From CAYXTW01 sp964452645 (lineage in GTDB: Bacteria; Zixibacteria; MSB-5A5; GN15; PGXB01): a stretch of 42,148 bases of DNA. The DNA lies in NCBI GenBank assembly GCA_964452645.1, contig CAYVMO010000030.1, forward strand, positions 1-42,148. The letters are read 5' to 3'. This document shows, piece by piece, positions 16,969 to 27,052 of this stretch. A program made the position numbers and the translations under genes. Under the pieces are notes generated by a model, which had not been told where the DNA came from, made no database searches, and saw nothing but the letters and a program-made list of their open reading frames with translations. Positions within the stretch are counted from its first letter, which is position 1, and each line of letters starts with the position of its first letter.

Positions 16969-17442
16969 TTACCATCTAAAATGTGCGAAGGCTTTATTGG
17001 CCTCGGCCATCTTATGCGTATCTTCTTTTTTCTTTATGGAGGCCCCTTCGCTGTTCGAAGCGGCGATAAATTCGGCCGCCAGCTTTTCGGCCATCGTTTG
17101 TTCTCCGCGAGACCTCGAATATGCTATCAGCCACCTGATAGCCAGTGCCGTGCGACGATCCGGTCGTACTTCGATGGGCACCTGGTAAGTGGCACCCCCG
17201 ACTCGTCGCGATTTCACTTCAAGAACCGGTTTCACATTATTCAAAGCCTTATGAAAAACATCAATCCCGGGCTGACCGGTTTTCTTTTCGACAATATCCA
17301 GCGCCGAATACAAAATCGTTTCCGCAACCGGTCTCTTTCCGGATTTCAGCAGGCATCCCGTGAATTGCGTAATCATTTTATCCCCGTACTTCGTATCCGG
17401 GACGACCTCTCCACCCCGCTTCTGTCTTTTCTTTCTCGACAT
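16969..17442 (-). CDS. rpsG: Small subunit ribosomal protein uS7
   Basis: A 157-residue protein that starts assembly of the 30S head and contacts E-site tRNA. It begins MSRKKRQKRGGEVVPDTKYG and has VEVRPDRRTALAIRWL-like PIEVRPDRRTALAIRWL and the conserved KAFAHFRW end. The ATG at 17442 has only a weak ribosome-binding site, 17 bases after rpsL, so it may rely on coupling. Confidence 0.97.
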   Translation of the reverse strand: MSRKKRQKRGGEVVPDTKYGDKMITQFTGCLLKSGKRPVAETILYSALDIVEKKTGQPGIDVFHKALNNVKPVLEVKSRRVGGATYQVPIEVRPDRRTALAIRWLIAYSRSRGEQTMAEKLAAEFIAASNSEGASIKKKEDTHKMAEANKAFAHFRW

Positions 17443-17459
17443 TATTCAATCAGCCCGTT

Positions 17460-17834
17460 TTATTTTTTCGGTTTTTTCGTTCCGTATTTAGATCGGCTCT
17501 GGGTTCGGTCGGCAACCCCCGACGCGTCCATCGTACCGCGAATAATATGGTACCGGACACCCGGCAGATCCTTAACACGGCCGCCTCTGATGAGAACGAT
17601 CGAGTGTTCCTGAAGATTGTGGCCTTCGCCGGGAATATAGGCTGTTACCTCCATTTGATTAGTCAAACGGACACGCGCCACTTTGCGCAGTGCCGAATTA
17701 GGTTTTTTCGGTGTCGATGTATACACCCTGGTGCAGACACCACGTCTCTGCGGACATCCCTTTAGAGCCGGGGTTGTTGTTTTTACTTTGACAACCCTGC
17801 GACCCTTTCTAATCAGTTGACTAATCCTCGGCAA
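17460..17834 (-). CDS. rpsL: Small subunit ribosomal protein uS12
   Basis: A 124-residue protein at the decoding centre. The start is placed at a TTG at 17834, giving MPRISQLIRKGRR, which matches the family opening; an upstream in-frame TTG at 17843 is only one base from GGAGG and is unlikely. The loop TPKKPNSALRKVARVRL and the VKDLPGVRYH loop keep the usual Lys and Pro residues, as in streptomycin-sensitive forms. It is the first gene after the promoter overlapping the rpoC stop. Confidence 0.96.
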   Translation of the reverse strand: MPRISQLIRKGRRVVKVKTTTPALKGCPQRRGVCTRVYTSTPKKPNSALRKVARVRLTNQMEVTAYIPGEGHNLQEHSIVLIRGGRVKDLPGVRYHIIRGTMDASGVADRTQSRSKYGTKKPKK

Positions 17835-17879
17835 ACCTTCCAATCCTCCAAAAATTTCGTTTCCTTCTCAAAAGAGACA

Positions 17880-17914
17880 GTTGCTTAATTTATCAATATC
17901 CATTTTCTTGTCAA
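17880..17914 (-). promoter_or_regulatory. Candidate sigma70-type promoter for the str genes
   Basis: On the minus strand TTGACA (17914-17909, a perfect -35) is followed after 16 bases by TAAATT (17892-17887). Transcription would start near 17880, about 45 bases before rpsL. The -35 box includes the TGA stop of rpoC. It would give rpsL and downstream genes their own transcription in addition to read-through from rpoBC. Confidence 0.6.
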
Positions 17915-20900
17915 GCATTTTCTTGGAAAATATTGGCAATCGATTCATCGGTCTCGACACCAATATTTTCCTCATCCTCAGGTATTAATTCGACCAGATG
18001 ATATTTTTCTATACCGGTTCCGGCCGGGATTAAATGCCCGATAATGACGTTTTCCTTCAGACCTCGCAGGCCGTCGACCTTGCCGTTAATAGCGGCCTCG
18101 GTCAACACTTTGGTCGTCTCCTGGAAAGATGCGGCCGAGATGAAACTCTCGGTCGACAAAGACGCCTTGGTTATTCCCAGAAGCAGCGGTTCAAACGTCG
18201 CCGGCTCGCCGCCCTCGGCAATTACACGATCGTTTTCGGCGGCGAATCTGATTCGGTCGACCTGCTCACCCTCGAGGAAATTGGTATCGCCGCCGTGCTC
18301 GACCCGGACCTTCTGGAGCATCTGACGCACGATAACCTCGATATGTTTGTCATTGATCTTTACGCCCTGAAGACGGTAAACCTCCTGAATTTCGTTAACC
18401 AGATATTCCTGCACGGCATTGACTCCGGAGACTTTCAGGATATCATGAGGATCGACCGAACCTTCGCACAGGCTTTCGCCGGCAACCACCCGATCCCCGC
18501 CGTGCACGTGTAAATGTCGTCCATGAGGGATCAAATATTCTTTGGTTTCGCCCTCATCACCTTCGACAAAAATCTGCTGCTGACCGCGGACAATTTTGCC
18601 GAATTCAACGATACCGTCAACTTCGGAGATGACAGCCGGATCATGCGGTTTACGAGCTTCAAAAAGTTCCGCGACACGCGGCAGCCCGCCGGTAATATCT
18701 CGAGTTTTTGAAATCTGACGCGGAATCTTTACCAAAAACTCACCGGGGTCGATTGTTTGCCCTTCCTGTACCAGCAGATGAGCGCCGGTCGGAATTCGAT
18801 AGCTACCCAGCGTCTTTCCTTTCGCACCCTTGATAATAATCGTGGGGAATAAAGTTTTTTCTCGCTCTTCGACAATAATCGGCTGTATAAGCCCGGTCGT
18901 TTCATCGAGTTCTTCTCGAAGCGAAACATCGGGGACAATATCTTTAAAGCCTATTTTACCGCCGAATTCGGTAACGATTGTATTTGAATAAGGATCCCAC
19001 TCGAAAATTGTTTCGCCCTTCTCAATCTTTGCCTTATCGCCCGCGCGGAGAACCGAACCATAGGGAACTTTCATTCGCGAACGAACCCGTTTTTTCTCAT
19101 CGATGACCCTGATTTCACCTTCACGACCGGTGACAATCATGGTTCCATCCGGTTTGGAAATGTGAGTCACTTTTTTGTATTCGATTTTACCGGGATATTT
19201 GGCCTCGACTTTGGATTGCTCGGCAATTCGCGCCGCGGCACCGCCGATATGGAACGTCCGCAGCGTAAGCTGCGTCCCCGGTTCACCGATCGACTGGGCC
19301 GCAATAACACCGACCGCTTCGCCAATATCGACCGGAGTCATCTTGGCCAGATTTCGCCCGTAACATCTGGCGCACACGCCTCGTTTTGATTCACAGGTCA
19401 ACACCGAGCGAATACGAACCGAATCGATACCGGCCTCTTCAACCAGAATCGACGATTCTTCATCGATTTCTTCACCCGCGCTCACGATAATCTCGTCGGT
19501 AATCGGATTGTAGACATCTTCGAGAGCATCCCGTCCGAGAACACGATCCGCCAGCGATTCGATAACTTCCTCGCCCTCTTTCAGAGCAGTAATATCGATA
19601 CCCAAAATGGTATTGCAGTCTTCCTCGGTAATAATGACATCCTGAGCGACATCGACCAGACGACGCGTCAAATAACCGGCATCGGCGGTTTTCAGCGCCG
19701 TATCGGCCAGTCCTTTACGGGCGCCGTGAGTCGAAATAAAATATTCCATCACGGAGAGACCTTCGCGGAAATTGGATATAATCGGCGATTCGATAATCTC
19801 GCCGACGCCGCCGGTAATTTTCTTCTGCGGTTTGGCCATCAGACCGCGCATACCTGCCAGCTGACGAATCTGGTCTTTGGATCCTCGCGCACCGGAGTCA
19901 GCCATCATATAGATAGGATTGAAACCGTCTCTATCGGACGCCAGATTGTCGAACATGACCTCGGCCACTTCGGTAGTTGTCTTGGTCCAGATGTCAATGA
20001 CCTGATTGTAACGCTCACCATTGGTAATAACACCGCGTTCATATCGTTTCTGGATTCTTGCCACCTGCCTCTGAGCATTTTCAATCAGCTTCGCTTTTTC
20101 TTCCGGGATGAGCATATCATCAATAGAAATAGTTACACCGGCTAAAGTGGCATATTCAAATCCGAGCTTTTTCAATTTGTCGAGAAATTCCACCGTTCGC
20201 GTCGAGCCCACACTGCGATAGCAATCAAGAACCAGCTGTTCCAGTTTTCCCCGGGAGGCAACCTCATTGAAAAACGGAAGTTCCTTGGGAATAATCTGGT
20301 TGAATATTATCCGGCCCGCCGATGTTTCCAGCAGGGAACCGTTGATCTTGACCCTTATTCGGGCATCGAGATGAATTTGATTGGCCGCGTGAGCCGCCAG
20401 GGCCTCATCCTGAGAATAAAAACATGAACCCTCACCTCTGACATTCGGCCGTAATTTGGTGAGATAATAACACCCGATAACCATATCCTGGCTGGGGACA
20501 ACCACGGGTCGGCCCGAGGATGGATAAAGCAGGTTATTGGTTGACAGCATCAAAAGACGCGCTTCCAGCTGCGCCTCAAATGACAGAGGAACATGGACCG
20601 CCATCTGGTCACCGTCGAAGTCGGCATTAAATGCAGCACAAACAAGCGGGTGCAGGCGTATAGCTTTACCCTCAACAAGCACCGGGAAGAAAGCCTGGAT
20701 ACCGAGCCGATGCAGAGTGGGGGCACGGTTAAGCAAAATAGGATGATCTTTAATGATTTCCTCAAGAATATCCCAGACCTCGGGGCGTTCCCGCTCGACC
20801 AGTTTTTTCGCCGATTTGACCGTCTGAACGTATCCTTTTTCCTCCAGTTTCATAATAATAAACGGCTTAAACAACTCCAACGCCATATTTTTGGGTAAAC

Positions 20901-22002
20901 CGCACTGTGAGATTTTTAATTCCGGCCCGACCACGATCACGGAACGACCGGAGTAATCGACACGTTTACCAAGCAGATTTTGACGGAATCGACCCTGTTT
21001 GCCTTTCAGCAGATCCGATAATGATTTAAGCGGGCGCTTGGAATCGCCTCTTACCGAGTGCGTCCGACGACCGTTATCGAAAAGAGCGTCGACGGCTTCC
21101 TGAAGCATTCTTTTTTCGTTCCGTAAAATGACTTCCGGCGCCTGTATTTCAATCAATTTTTTCAGCCGGTTGTTCCTGTTAATGACGCGTCGATATAAAT
21201 CATTCAAATCGGAAGTGGCGAAACGGCCGCCTTCGAGAGGTACCAGCGGTCGCAGGTCGGGAGGAATAACCGGAATAACATCCATCACCATCCAATCCGG
21301 ATGATTATTCGACTGGCGGAAGGCCTCAACGATGCGCAGTCTTTTCAAGGCGTCCTTTTGACGCTGAACTGACGTTTCAACCTTTACCTGCGCGCGCAGA
21401 TTAACAGCCAGCTCTTCAACATCGATTTTGGCCAGAAGCTGCTGCACCGCCTCGGCGCCCATTCCCGCTTTGAATTCCTTGCCGCTCTCGAGCAATTCGA
21501 TATAGTCTTCTTCCGTTATTATATCTCTTTCCTGATAGGACGTATTACCGGGATCAATAATAATATAGGCTTCATAATAGAGAATTTTTTCCAGTTCGCG
21601 GACGGATAAATCGAGTAGATAACCGATCCGTGACGGCAGCGATTTAACAAACCAGATATGCGTCACCGGAACGGCCAGTTCAATATGACCCATTCTTTCG
21701 CGCCGGACCTTGGACTGAGTCACTTCGACGCCGCAACGATCGCAGACGATACCGCGGAATCTTATTCTTTTGTACTTGCCGCAGTTGCATTCCCAGTCTT
21801 TCACCGGGCCGAAAATCCGTTCGCAGAAAAGACCTTCCCGCTCCGGTTTAAAAGACCTGTAATTTATGGTTTCCGGCTTTAAAACTTCGCCGTACGACCA
21901 GGACAGTATCGTCTCGGGCGATGCAATCTGAACCTGGACAGCAGTAAAATCCGACGGCTTTTTCTGCTGCACTTTAGGAACGTTTGAAGGCATGTTTACC
22001 AT
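17911..22002 (-). CDS. rpoC: RNA polymerase beta' subunit
   Basis: A 1363-residue subunit that carries the catalytic magnesium. NADFDGDQMAVH is the active-site triad. The N-terminal zinc site is C72, C74, C87 and C90 (CNCG to CDRCG), and the second is in LTCESKRGVCARCYGRNLA. The bridge helix and trigger loop regions are seen around GLMAKPQKKITGG and SIGEPGTQLTLRTFHIGG. The ATG at 22002 has GGAGATGTGCG upstream. It follows rpoB by 79 bases, and its stop lies in the promoter for rpsL. Confidence 0.98.
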   Translation of the reverse strand: MVNMPSNVPKVQQKKPSDFTAVQVQIASPETILSWSYGEVLKPETINYRSFKPEREGLFCERIFGPVKDWECNCGKYKRIRFRGIVCDRCGVEVTQSKVRRERMGHIELAVPVTHIWFVKSLPSRIGYLLDLSVRELEKILYYEAYIIIDPGNTSYQERDIITEEDYIELLESGKEFKAGMGAEAVQQLLAKIDVEELAVNLRAQVKVETSVQRQKDALKRLRIVEAFRQSNNHPDWMVMDVIPVIPPDLRPLVPLEGGRFATSDLNDLYRRVINRNNRLKKLIEIQAPEVILRNEKRMLQEAVDALFDNGRRTHSVRGDSKRPLKSLSDLLKGKQGRFRQNLLGKRVDYSGRSVIVVGPELKISQCGLPKNMALELFKPFIIMKLEEKGYVQTVKSAKKLVERERPEVWDILEEIIKDHPILLNRAPTLHRLGIQAFFPVLVEGKAIRLHPLVCAAFNADFDGDQMAVHVPLSFEAQLEARLLMLSTNNLLYPSSGRPVVVPSQDMVIGCYYLTKLRPNVRGEGSCFYSQDEALAAHAANQIHLDARIRVKINGSLLETSAGRIIFNQIIPKELPFFNEVASRGKLEQLVLDCYRSVGSTRTVEFLDKLKKLGFEYATLAGVTISIDDMLIPEEKAKLIENAQRQVARIQKRYERGVITNGERYNQVIDIWTKTTTEVAEVMFDNLASDRDGFNPIYMMADSGARGSKDQIRQLAGMRGLMAKPQKKITGGVGEIIESPIISNFREGLSVMEYFISTHGARKGLADTALKTADAGYLTRRLVDVAQDVIITEEDCNTILGIDITALKEGEEVIESLADRVLGRDALEDVYNPITDEIIVSAGEEIDEESSILVEEAGIDSVRIRSVLTCESKRGVCARCYGRNLAKMTPVDIGEAVGVIAAQSIGEPGTQLTLRTFHIGGAAARIAEQSKVEAKYPGKIEYKKVTHISKPDGTMIVTGREGEIRVIDEKKRVRSRMKVPYGSVLRAGDKAKIEKGETIFEWDPYSNTIVTEFGGKIGFKDIVPDVSLREELDETTGLIQPIIVEEREKTLFPTIIIKGAKGKTLGSYRIPTGAHLLVQEGQTIDPGEFLVKIPRQISKTRDITGGLPRVAELFEARKPHDPAVISEVDGIVEFGKIVRGQQQIFVEGDEGETKEYLIPHGRHLHVHGGDRVVAGESLCEGSVDPHDILKVSGVNAVQEYLVNEIQEVYRLQGVKINDKHIEVIVRQMLQKVRVEHGGDTNFLEGEQVDRIRFAAENDRVIAEGGEPATFEPLLLGITKASLSTESFISAASFQETTKVLTEAAINGKVDGLRGLKENVIIGHLIPAGTGIEKYHLVELIPEDEENIGVETDESIANIFQENA

Positions 22003-22024
22003 CGCACATCTCCTTTTATATAAT

Positions 22025-22039
22025 TGCCGTATTACGGCA
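22025..22039 (-). promoter_or_regulatory. Small hairpin in the rpoB-rpoC gap
   Basis: A perfect inverted repeat, TGCCGT-AAT-ACGGCA on the minus strand, lies about 20 bases before the rpoC ribosome-binding site. No T-run follows at once, so it is not a terminator; an mRNA processing or stability element is the more likely role. Confidence 0.45.
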
Positions 22040-22081
22040 TATTTTTACATTTTGATTGTACTTACCGGTCATTGTATAAAA

Positions 22082-25000
22082 TCACTTCTCTATAAGTCTA
22101 AAATCGAGCCCCAGTCCCTGCAACTCCTTGACAAGGACATTAAACGATTCCGGAATTCCCGGTTCGGGAGGATCCTCGCCTTTTACAATGGCCTCATAGA
22201 TTTTGCTGCGGCCGGTGACATCATCCGATTTGACCGTCAGCAATTCCTGGAGAGAGTAAGCGGCGCCATAAGCTTCCATCGCCCAGACTTCCATTTCACC
22301 GAATCTCTGTCCTCCGAACTGGGCTTTGCCACCGAGCGGCTGTTGCGTTACCAGACTGTACGGTCCGATCGAGCGGGCATGGATTTTATCGTCAACCAGA
22401 TGCAGCAATTTCATCATATAGATAATACCGACCATGACATCGTTTTCGAAAGTATCCCCCGTATATCCGTCGTGTAGAGCAATCTTGCCGCTCTCCGGCA
22501 GACCGGCTTCAGCGAGTTTTTCCTTAATCTGTGCCAGCTTGGCGCCGTCAAAAACCGGCGTCGCAATTCTGTAATTCAATTTCCTGGCCGCCCAGCCGAG
22601 ATGCGTTTCCAGAACCTGTCCGACATTCATACGCGAGGGAACTCCCAGCGGATTGAGCAGAATATCGATCGAAGTGCCGTCATCCAAAAACGGCATATCT
22701 TCGATCGGGACGATTTTCGAAACGACCCCTTTATTCCCGTGACGCCCGGCCATTTTGTCGCCGACCGATAATTTCCTGCGGATAGCGACTTTCACCTTAA
22801 CCAACTGTCGGACTCCCGGAGGAAGCTCGGCACCACGAACCACTTTATCGATTTCCACCGACATCTCGTCTTCTTTGGCGGCAATAAGATCCGAAGCTTC
22901 CTTAAGAATATTATCAACTTTTTTATTGGCGGTATCATCGGCCGAGTAGCCTTCGGCCGCATAAGCGGAATCAAAATCAAACGCTTTCAAAAACTCGGAG
23001 TCGAATTTGTGCCCGGCACGAATTAATATAGAGTTATCAATCTTTGAACGAATCGATTTACTGGTCAATCCGTCAAGGAGCGAGGCAATCCGCTCGTTCC
23101 GATGATCGATAATGCTCTGCTTTACTTTGTTGTAACGGCGTCGGATCTGAGCGACTTCATTCTTTTCAGCTTTCTTCGCTTCCTCCGTCCTTTCCTTGCG
23201 AGAGAAGACCTGGGTGTCAATGACGATACCTTTCATGCCCGGCGTCGCTTTTAGTGAGGCGTCTTTAACATCTCCGGCCTTTTCGCCAAAAATAGCCCGC
23301 AACAAGCGCTCTTCGGGAGACAATTCCGTCTCACCCTTCGGAGTAACCTTCCCGACCAGAATGTCACCCGCTTCAACTTCGGCGCCGACGCGCACGATAC
23401 CTCGTTCATCCAGATTGAGAAGTGCTTCTTCGGAAACATTGGGAATTTCGCGGGTAATTTCCTCCGCGCCCCGTTTAGTGTCGCGAACCTGTAATTCAAA
23501 TTGTTCGACATGAATCGAGGAAAAGATATCTTCCCTGATTAAACGCTCTGAAATGATAATCGCATCCTCGTAGTTGTAGCCGCGCCACGGCATAAAAGCG
23601 ACCAGGATATTGTCGCCCAGCGCTAATTCACCACCGTCCGTCGCCGGACCGTCGGCGATGACTTCGCCGTCTTTCACCGTGTCGCCTTCTTTCACAAGCG
23701 GCTTGTAGTCTATACAGGTATCCTGATTCGAGCGCCGGAATTTGGTCAGGACATACTCGTCATCCTCATAGTATCCCAACTCACCTGCCTTCGGCTTGGC
23801 ATCGGGCGTGATAATAATCTTTCCCGCCGAAACGTATTTAACCTTGCCGCTGCGACTTGCAACCAGTGCCGCTCCGGAGTCGATGGCGACACGACCTTCC
23901 ATGCCGGTTCCGACAATTGGCGCTTCGCATCTAATCAGAGGTACCGCCTGCCGTTGCATATTGGAACCCATCAGCGCACGGTTGGCATCGTCGTGCTCGA
24001 GGAACGGTATTAGGGAGGCTGCCACCGAAACCATCTGTTTGGGAGAAACTTCGATAAAATTTATCACATCGCGATCCACGACCGGATAATCGGTCCGACT
24101 TCGAGCCTTAATCTTTTCATTTATCAACAACCCGCTGTCGTCAATCGCTTCATCCGCCTGGGCAATAACATAGCGGTCTTCTTCATCCGCCGTCAGATAG
24201 ATTATTTCATCGGTCAGCTTGCCGTTCTTGACTTTTTTATAAGGCGTTTCCAGAAAACCGTATTTGTTGATTCGGGCATAAGTGGCCATTGAAGCAATTA
24301 ATCCGATGTTGGGACCTTCGGGCGTCTCAATCGGACACACCCTGCCGTAGTGAGTATGATGCACGTCGCGCACTTCAAATCCCGCTCTTTCACGGGTCAA
24401 TCCGCCCGGGCCCAACGCCGAAAGTCGTCTTTTATGCGTCATCTCGGCCAGTGGATTGGTCTGATCCATAAATTGCGACAACTGCGAAGATCCGAAAAAA
24501 GTCTCCACGACCGCCGAAACGGTTCGCGCGTTAACCAGCAGGTGCGGTGTGATCGAATCGCTGTCCTTCAGCGAAAGCCGCTCTCTTACGGATTTAGCTA
24601 CCCGCGAAAGACCGACCGAAAAGAGATTGGATAACAGTTCACCGACCGTTCGGGCGCGGCGATTACCAAGATGATCGATATCATCGACGAAACCTTTTCC
24701 ATTACGGAGCCTAATCAGGTATTCAATAATAGTGATAAAATCTTTTTTGTCGAGAATGGTCGTATTCAAATCGATATCGAGCCCCAGCCGCTGATTTATC
24801 ATATACCGCCCGACTTCACCCAGATCATATCTTTTTTCGTTGAAAAAAAGTTTCTCCAGAAGCGCCTCGGCCATCTCAATCGTCGGCGGCTCACCCGGTC
24901 TTAAAAGAGAATATATTTTCGATAGCGCTTCCTCACGGTTTTTGGACGGATCCTTTTTTATGGTGTTGGTAATGACAAGAGCGTCGCGTGGATTTTCTTT

Positions 25001-25858
25001 CTCGACGATATTTATTTTCTTGACTTTTGTTTCCTTAAGCTTATCCACGAGTTCGGGAGTAATCACATCGCCGACAGCCACAATAATCTCGCCGGTCTCC
25101 TTATTGACTATTGCCTCCGCCGCCGTTTTTTCATGGGCCCCCTCAGCGGCTTTGCCTGCGAGAGAAATCGAAATAACTTTGTTAAATGTCTTGACCAGTT
25201 CTTCATCGGTGGCATAACCGAGCGCCCGCAAAAGGGTGGTTACCGGAATTTTCCTGCGTGAGTCAATATGCACATGCATGACATCGTTGATATCGATAAT
25301 AAATTCGAGCCAGCTTCCGCGATACGGAATAATTCTCGCCGAATAGAGTAATTTTCCGTTAGGATGGGTGCTTTCGTCGAAAAATACGCCAGGCGAACGA
25401 TGAAGCTGGCTGACTATAACTCGCTCGGCGCCGTTAATTATAAATGTCCCCCATTGGGTAATCAGAGGCAGTTCGCCAAGGTAGACTTCCTGTTCAATAA
25501 TATCTTTTATCTCTTTTTCTTTCTCCTCACCCTCACCCTGCTTGGCAACCAATCTTAACGTGGCCCGTAATGGGACCGCGAAAGTCATATTCCTTTCCCG
25601 ACATTCATCAACAGTATATCTCGGAGTTCCCAGCTTATAATGAACAAACTCGATCGAGTAATTATCATTAATGTCGGAGACTGGAAAGATGTCATTAAAA
25701 ATCTGCTGAAGCCCGGTATCGGTTCGCTCATCCGGGGGAGTACCCTGCTGTAGAAAATCATTGTATGATTTCAGCTGGACTTCCAGCAGGTTCGGCATTT
25801 CGGCCGCTTCCTTAATCTTCTGGTAGCTTAGCCTCTCAGGCTTTTTAGTGTGTGCCAA
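22082..25858 (-). CDS. rpoB: RNA polymerase beta subunit
   Basis: A 1258-residue subunit. The rifampicin-binding region reads SSQLSQFMDQTNPLAEMTHK and RRLSALGPGGLTRERAG, with the usual Asp, His and Ser at the positions altered in resistant mutants. IETPEGPNIGLI and GDKMAGRHGNKGVVS are universal. The start is set at TTG 25858 (MAHTKKPERLSYQ) because GGAGGAGGAG lies just upstream; a TTG at 25873 would put that site inside the gene. It follows a 235-base gap after rplL and is 79 bases before rpoC. Confidence 0.97.
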   Translation of the reverse strand: MAHTKKPERLSYQKIKEAAEMPNLLEVQLKSYNDFLQQGTPPDERTDTGLQQIFNDIFPVSDINDNYSIEFVHYKLGTPRYTVDECRERNMTFAVPLRATLRLVAKQGEGEEKEKEIKDIIEQEVYLGELPLITQWGTFIINGAERVIVSQLHRSPGVFFDESTHPNGKLLYSARIIPYRGSWLEFIIDINDVMHVHIDSRRKIPVTTLLRALGYATDEELVKTFNKVISISLAGKAAEGAHEKTAAEAIVNKETGEIIVAVGDVITPELVDKLKETKVKKINIVEKENPRDALVITNTIKKDPSKNREEALSKIYSLLRPGEPPTIEMAEALLEKLFFNEKRYDLGEVGRYMINQRLGLDIDLNTTILDKKDFITIIEYLIRLRNGKGFVDDIDHLGNRRARTVGELLSNLFSVGLSRVAKSVRERLSLKDSDSITPHLLVNARTVSAVVETFFGSSQLSQFMDQTNPLAEMTHKRRLSALGPGGLTRERAGFEVRDVHHTHYGRVCPIETPEGPNIGLIASMATYARINKYGFLETPYKKVKNGKLTDEIIYLTADEEDRYVIAQADEAIDDSGLLINEKIKARSRTDYPVVDRDVINFIEVSPKQMVSVAASLIPFLEHDDANRALMGSNMQRQAVPLIRCEAPIVGTGMEGRVAIDSGAALVASRSGKVKYVSAGKIIITPDAKPKAGELGYYEDDEYVLTKFRRSNQDTCIDYKPLVKEGDTVKDGEVIADGPATDGGELALGDNILVAFMPWRGYNYEDAIIISERLIREDIFSSIHVEQFELQVRDTKRGAEEITREIPNVSEEALLNLDERGIVRVGAEVEAGDILVGKVTPKGETELSPEERLLRAIFGEKAGDVKDASLKATPGMKGIVIDTQVFSRKERTEEAKKAEKNEVAQIRRRYNKVKQSIIDHRNERIASLLDGLTSKSIRSKIDNSILIRAGHKFDSEFLKAFDFDSAYAAEGYSADDTANKKVDNILKEASDLIAAKEDEMSVEIDKVVRGAELPPGVRQLVKVKVAIRRKLSVGDKMAGRHGNKGVVSKIVPIEDMPFLDDGTSIDILLNPLGVPSRMNVGQVLETHLGWAARKLNYRIATPVFDGAKLAQIKEKLAEAGLPESGKIALHDGYTGDTFENDVMVGIIYMMKLLHLVDDKIHARSIGPYSLVTQQPLGGKAQFGGQRFGEMEVWAMEAYGAAYSLQELLTVKSDDVTGRSKIYEAIVKGEDPPEPGIPESFNVLVKELQGLGLDFRLIEK

Positions 25859-26093
25859 AATCTCCTCCTCCAAAAATAAAAATTGGATTCGCCCATAAGG
25901 CTATTAAGAGCCATATATATATAAAAATGGGTTGTAATATACATCTCCCTTTGAGGCGATGCTGTAATCACTATTACTCCTTCTCCCAACTTGTTTCAAA
26001 AGTTCGGGAGCCTTTAAATACAGAACCTTCGCCTATCCCGGCTTATTCCGGTATAACAGAATTGTAGGTTCAAAGTTTCAAATTGGCCCGATA
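25859..26093 (-). promoter_or_regulatory. rplL-rpoB intergenic leader with hairpins
   Basis: This 235-base gap has no gene. On the minus strand CTCCCGAACTT pairs with AAGTTGGGAG around a short loop (25983-26010), ten pairs with one bulged G and no T-run after it. Smaller inverted repeats are CCGG-6-CCGG (26038-26051) and GGCT-6-AGCC (25899-25912). In Escherichia coli this gap has an attenuator and an RNase III site; a similar role here is inference. Confidence 0.55.
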
Positions 26094-26477
26094 TTATTTA
26101 ATCTCAACCTGGGCGCCAACTTCCTGTAGTTTTTCCATGGCCGCTTTGGCCTCATCCTGCGGAATCCCCTCTTTAACTTTTGAAGGAGCCCCGTCAACCA
26201 ATTCCTTGGCTTCCTTGAGCCCCAGACTGGTCAATTCTCTGACGACCTTGATTACCTGGATTTTCTTATCACCGGCAGCGTTGAGCACAACATCAAACTC
26301 AGTTTTTTCTTCTGCCTCAGCCGGAGTGGCACCGCCCGCCGGAGCGGCGGCGGCAACGGCGGCCATCGGAGTAACACCGAATTTATCCTGAATAGCTTTC
26401 GACAGGTCCGCCAGATCCATAGCCGATAGAGTAGCTATCTTCTCGACGATTTCATCAATCACTGCATTGTCTGCCAT
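26094..26477 (-). CDS. rplL: Large subunit ribosomal stalk protein bL12 (L7/L12)
   Basis: A 127-residue acidic protein of the flexible stalk that recruits elongation factors. The N-terminal dimer domain, an Ala/Gly-rich hinge (AAVAAAAPAGGATPAEAEEK) and the C-terminal domain (VIKVVRELTSLGLKEAKELV) are all seen. The ATG has AAGG upstream. It lies 59 bases after rplJ, whose product anchors it to the ribosome. Confidence 0.98.
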   Translation of the reverse strand: MADNAVIDEIVEKIATLSAMDLADLSKAIQDKFGVTPMAAVAAAAPAGGATPAEAEEKTEFDVVLNAAGDKKIQVIKVVRELTSLGLKEAKELVDGAPSKVKEGIPQDEAKAAMEKLQEVGAQVEIK

Positions 26478-26536
26478 TTTATTAATCCTTTCAACTTATT
26501 ATATTTTGTTGTTTTCTTTTTAATAATGTAAATTCT

Positions 26537-27052
26537 CTATTTCTTCGATGCCGCCAGGGCATCAATCGTGGATACCAATTCTCTGGCGATTGCTTCCGCC
26601 GAACCAATTATCGAAGTGAACGGAGATTCAATCACCGAAACCAACTGTGCCAGTAAAATCTCCCGCGACGGCAGCCCGGCCAACTTCTTTACATCGGCCC
26701 CGTCAAAAAGCTGTTTATCCATGATAAAAGCTTTGATGACCGGCTTTTCCTTATCTTTATAAGAATCGTACAGGATTTTCGCGGCCACAGCCGGATCGCC
26801 GGCTCCGAAAGCCAGCGCCGTCGGCCCATCCAGATATTCGATTATATTTTTCAGACCGGCATCTTCAGCGGCGATCCTCATTAATGTATTTTTGGCCACC
26901 AGATATTTTACAGAATTTTCCCGAAGATTTTTTCGCAGAACCGTTATATCGGCGACATTCAAGCCCGAATAGTCGGTAATAAAGACGGACCTGGCCTGCT
27001 CCAGATTATTCTTAATATCCTTTACGGCATTTATTTTTTCCGGTTTTGCCAT
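26537..27052 (-). CDS. rplJ: Large subunit ribosomal stalk protein uL10
   Basis: A 171-residue protein that binds 23S rRNA by its N-terminal domain and L7/L12 dimers by its C-terminal helix. SVFITDYSGLNVADITVLRK and YLVAKNTLMRIA are typical. It is only 11 bases after rplA, so the long L10 autoregulatory leader of enterobacteria cannot be present in that form. Confidence 0.97.
   Translation of the reverse strand: MAKPEKINAVKDIKNNLEQARSVFITDYSGLNVADITVLRKNLRENSVKYLVAKNTLMRIAAEDAGLKNIIEYLDGPTALAFGAGDPAVAAKILYDSYKDKEKPVIKAFIMDKQLFDGADVKKLAGLPSREILLAQLVSVIESPFTSIIGSAEAIARELVSTIDALAASKK

Noticed and set aside
22082..25858. Resistance-type changes in rpoB or rpsL
   Set aside because: The rifampicin region and the S12 loops keep the usual residues.
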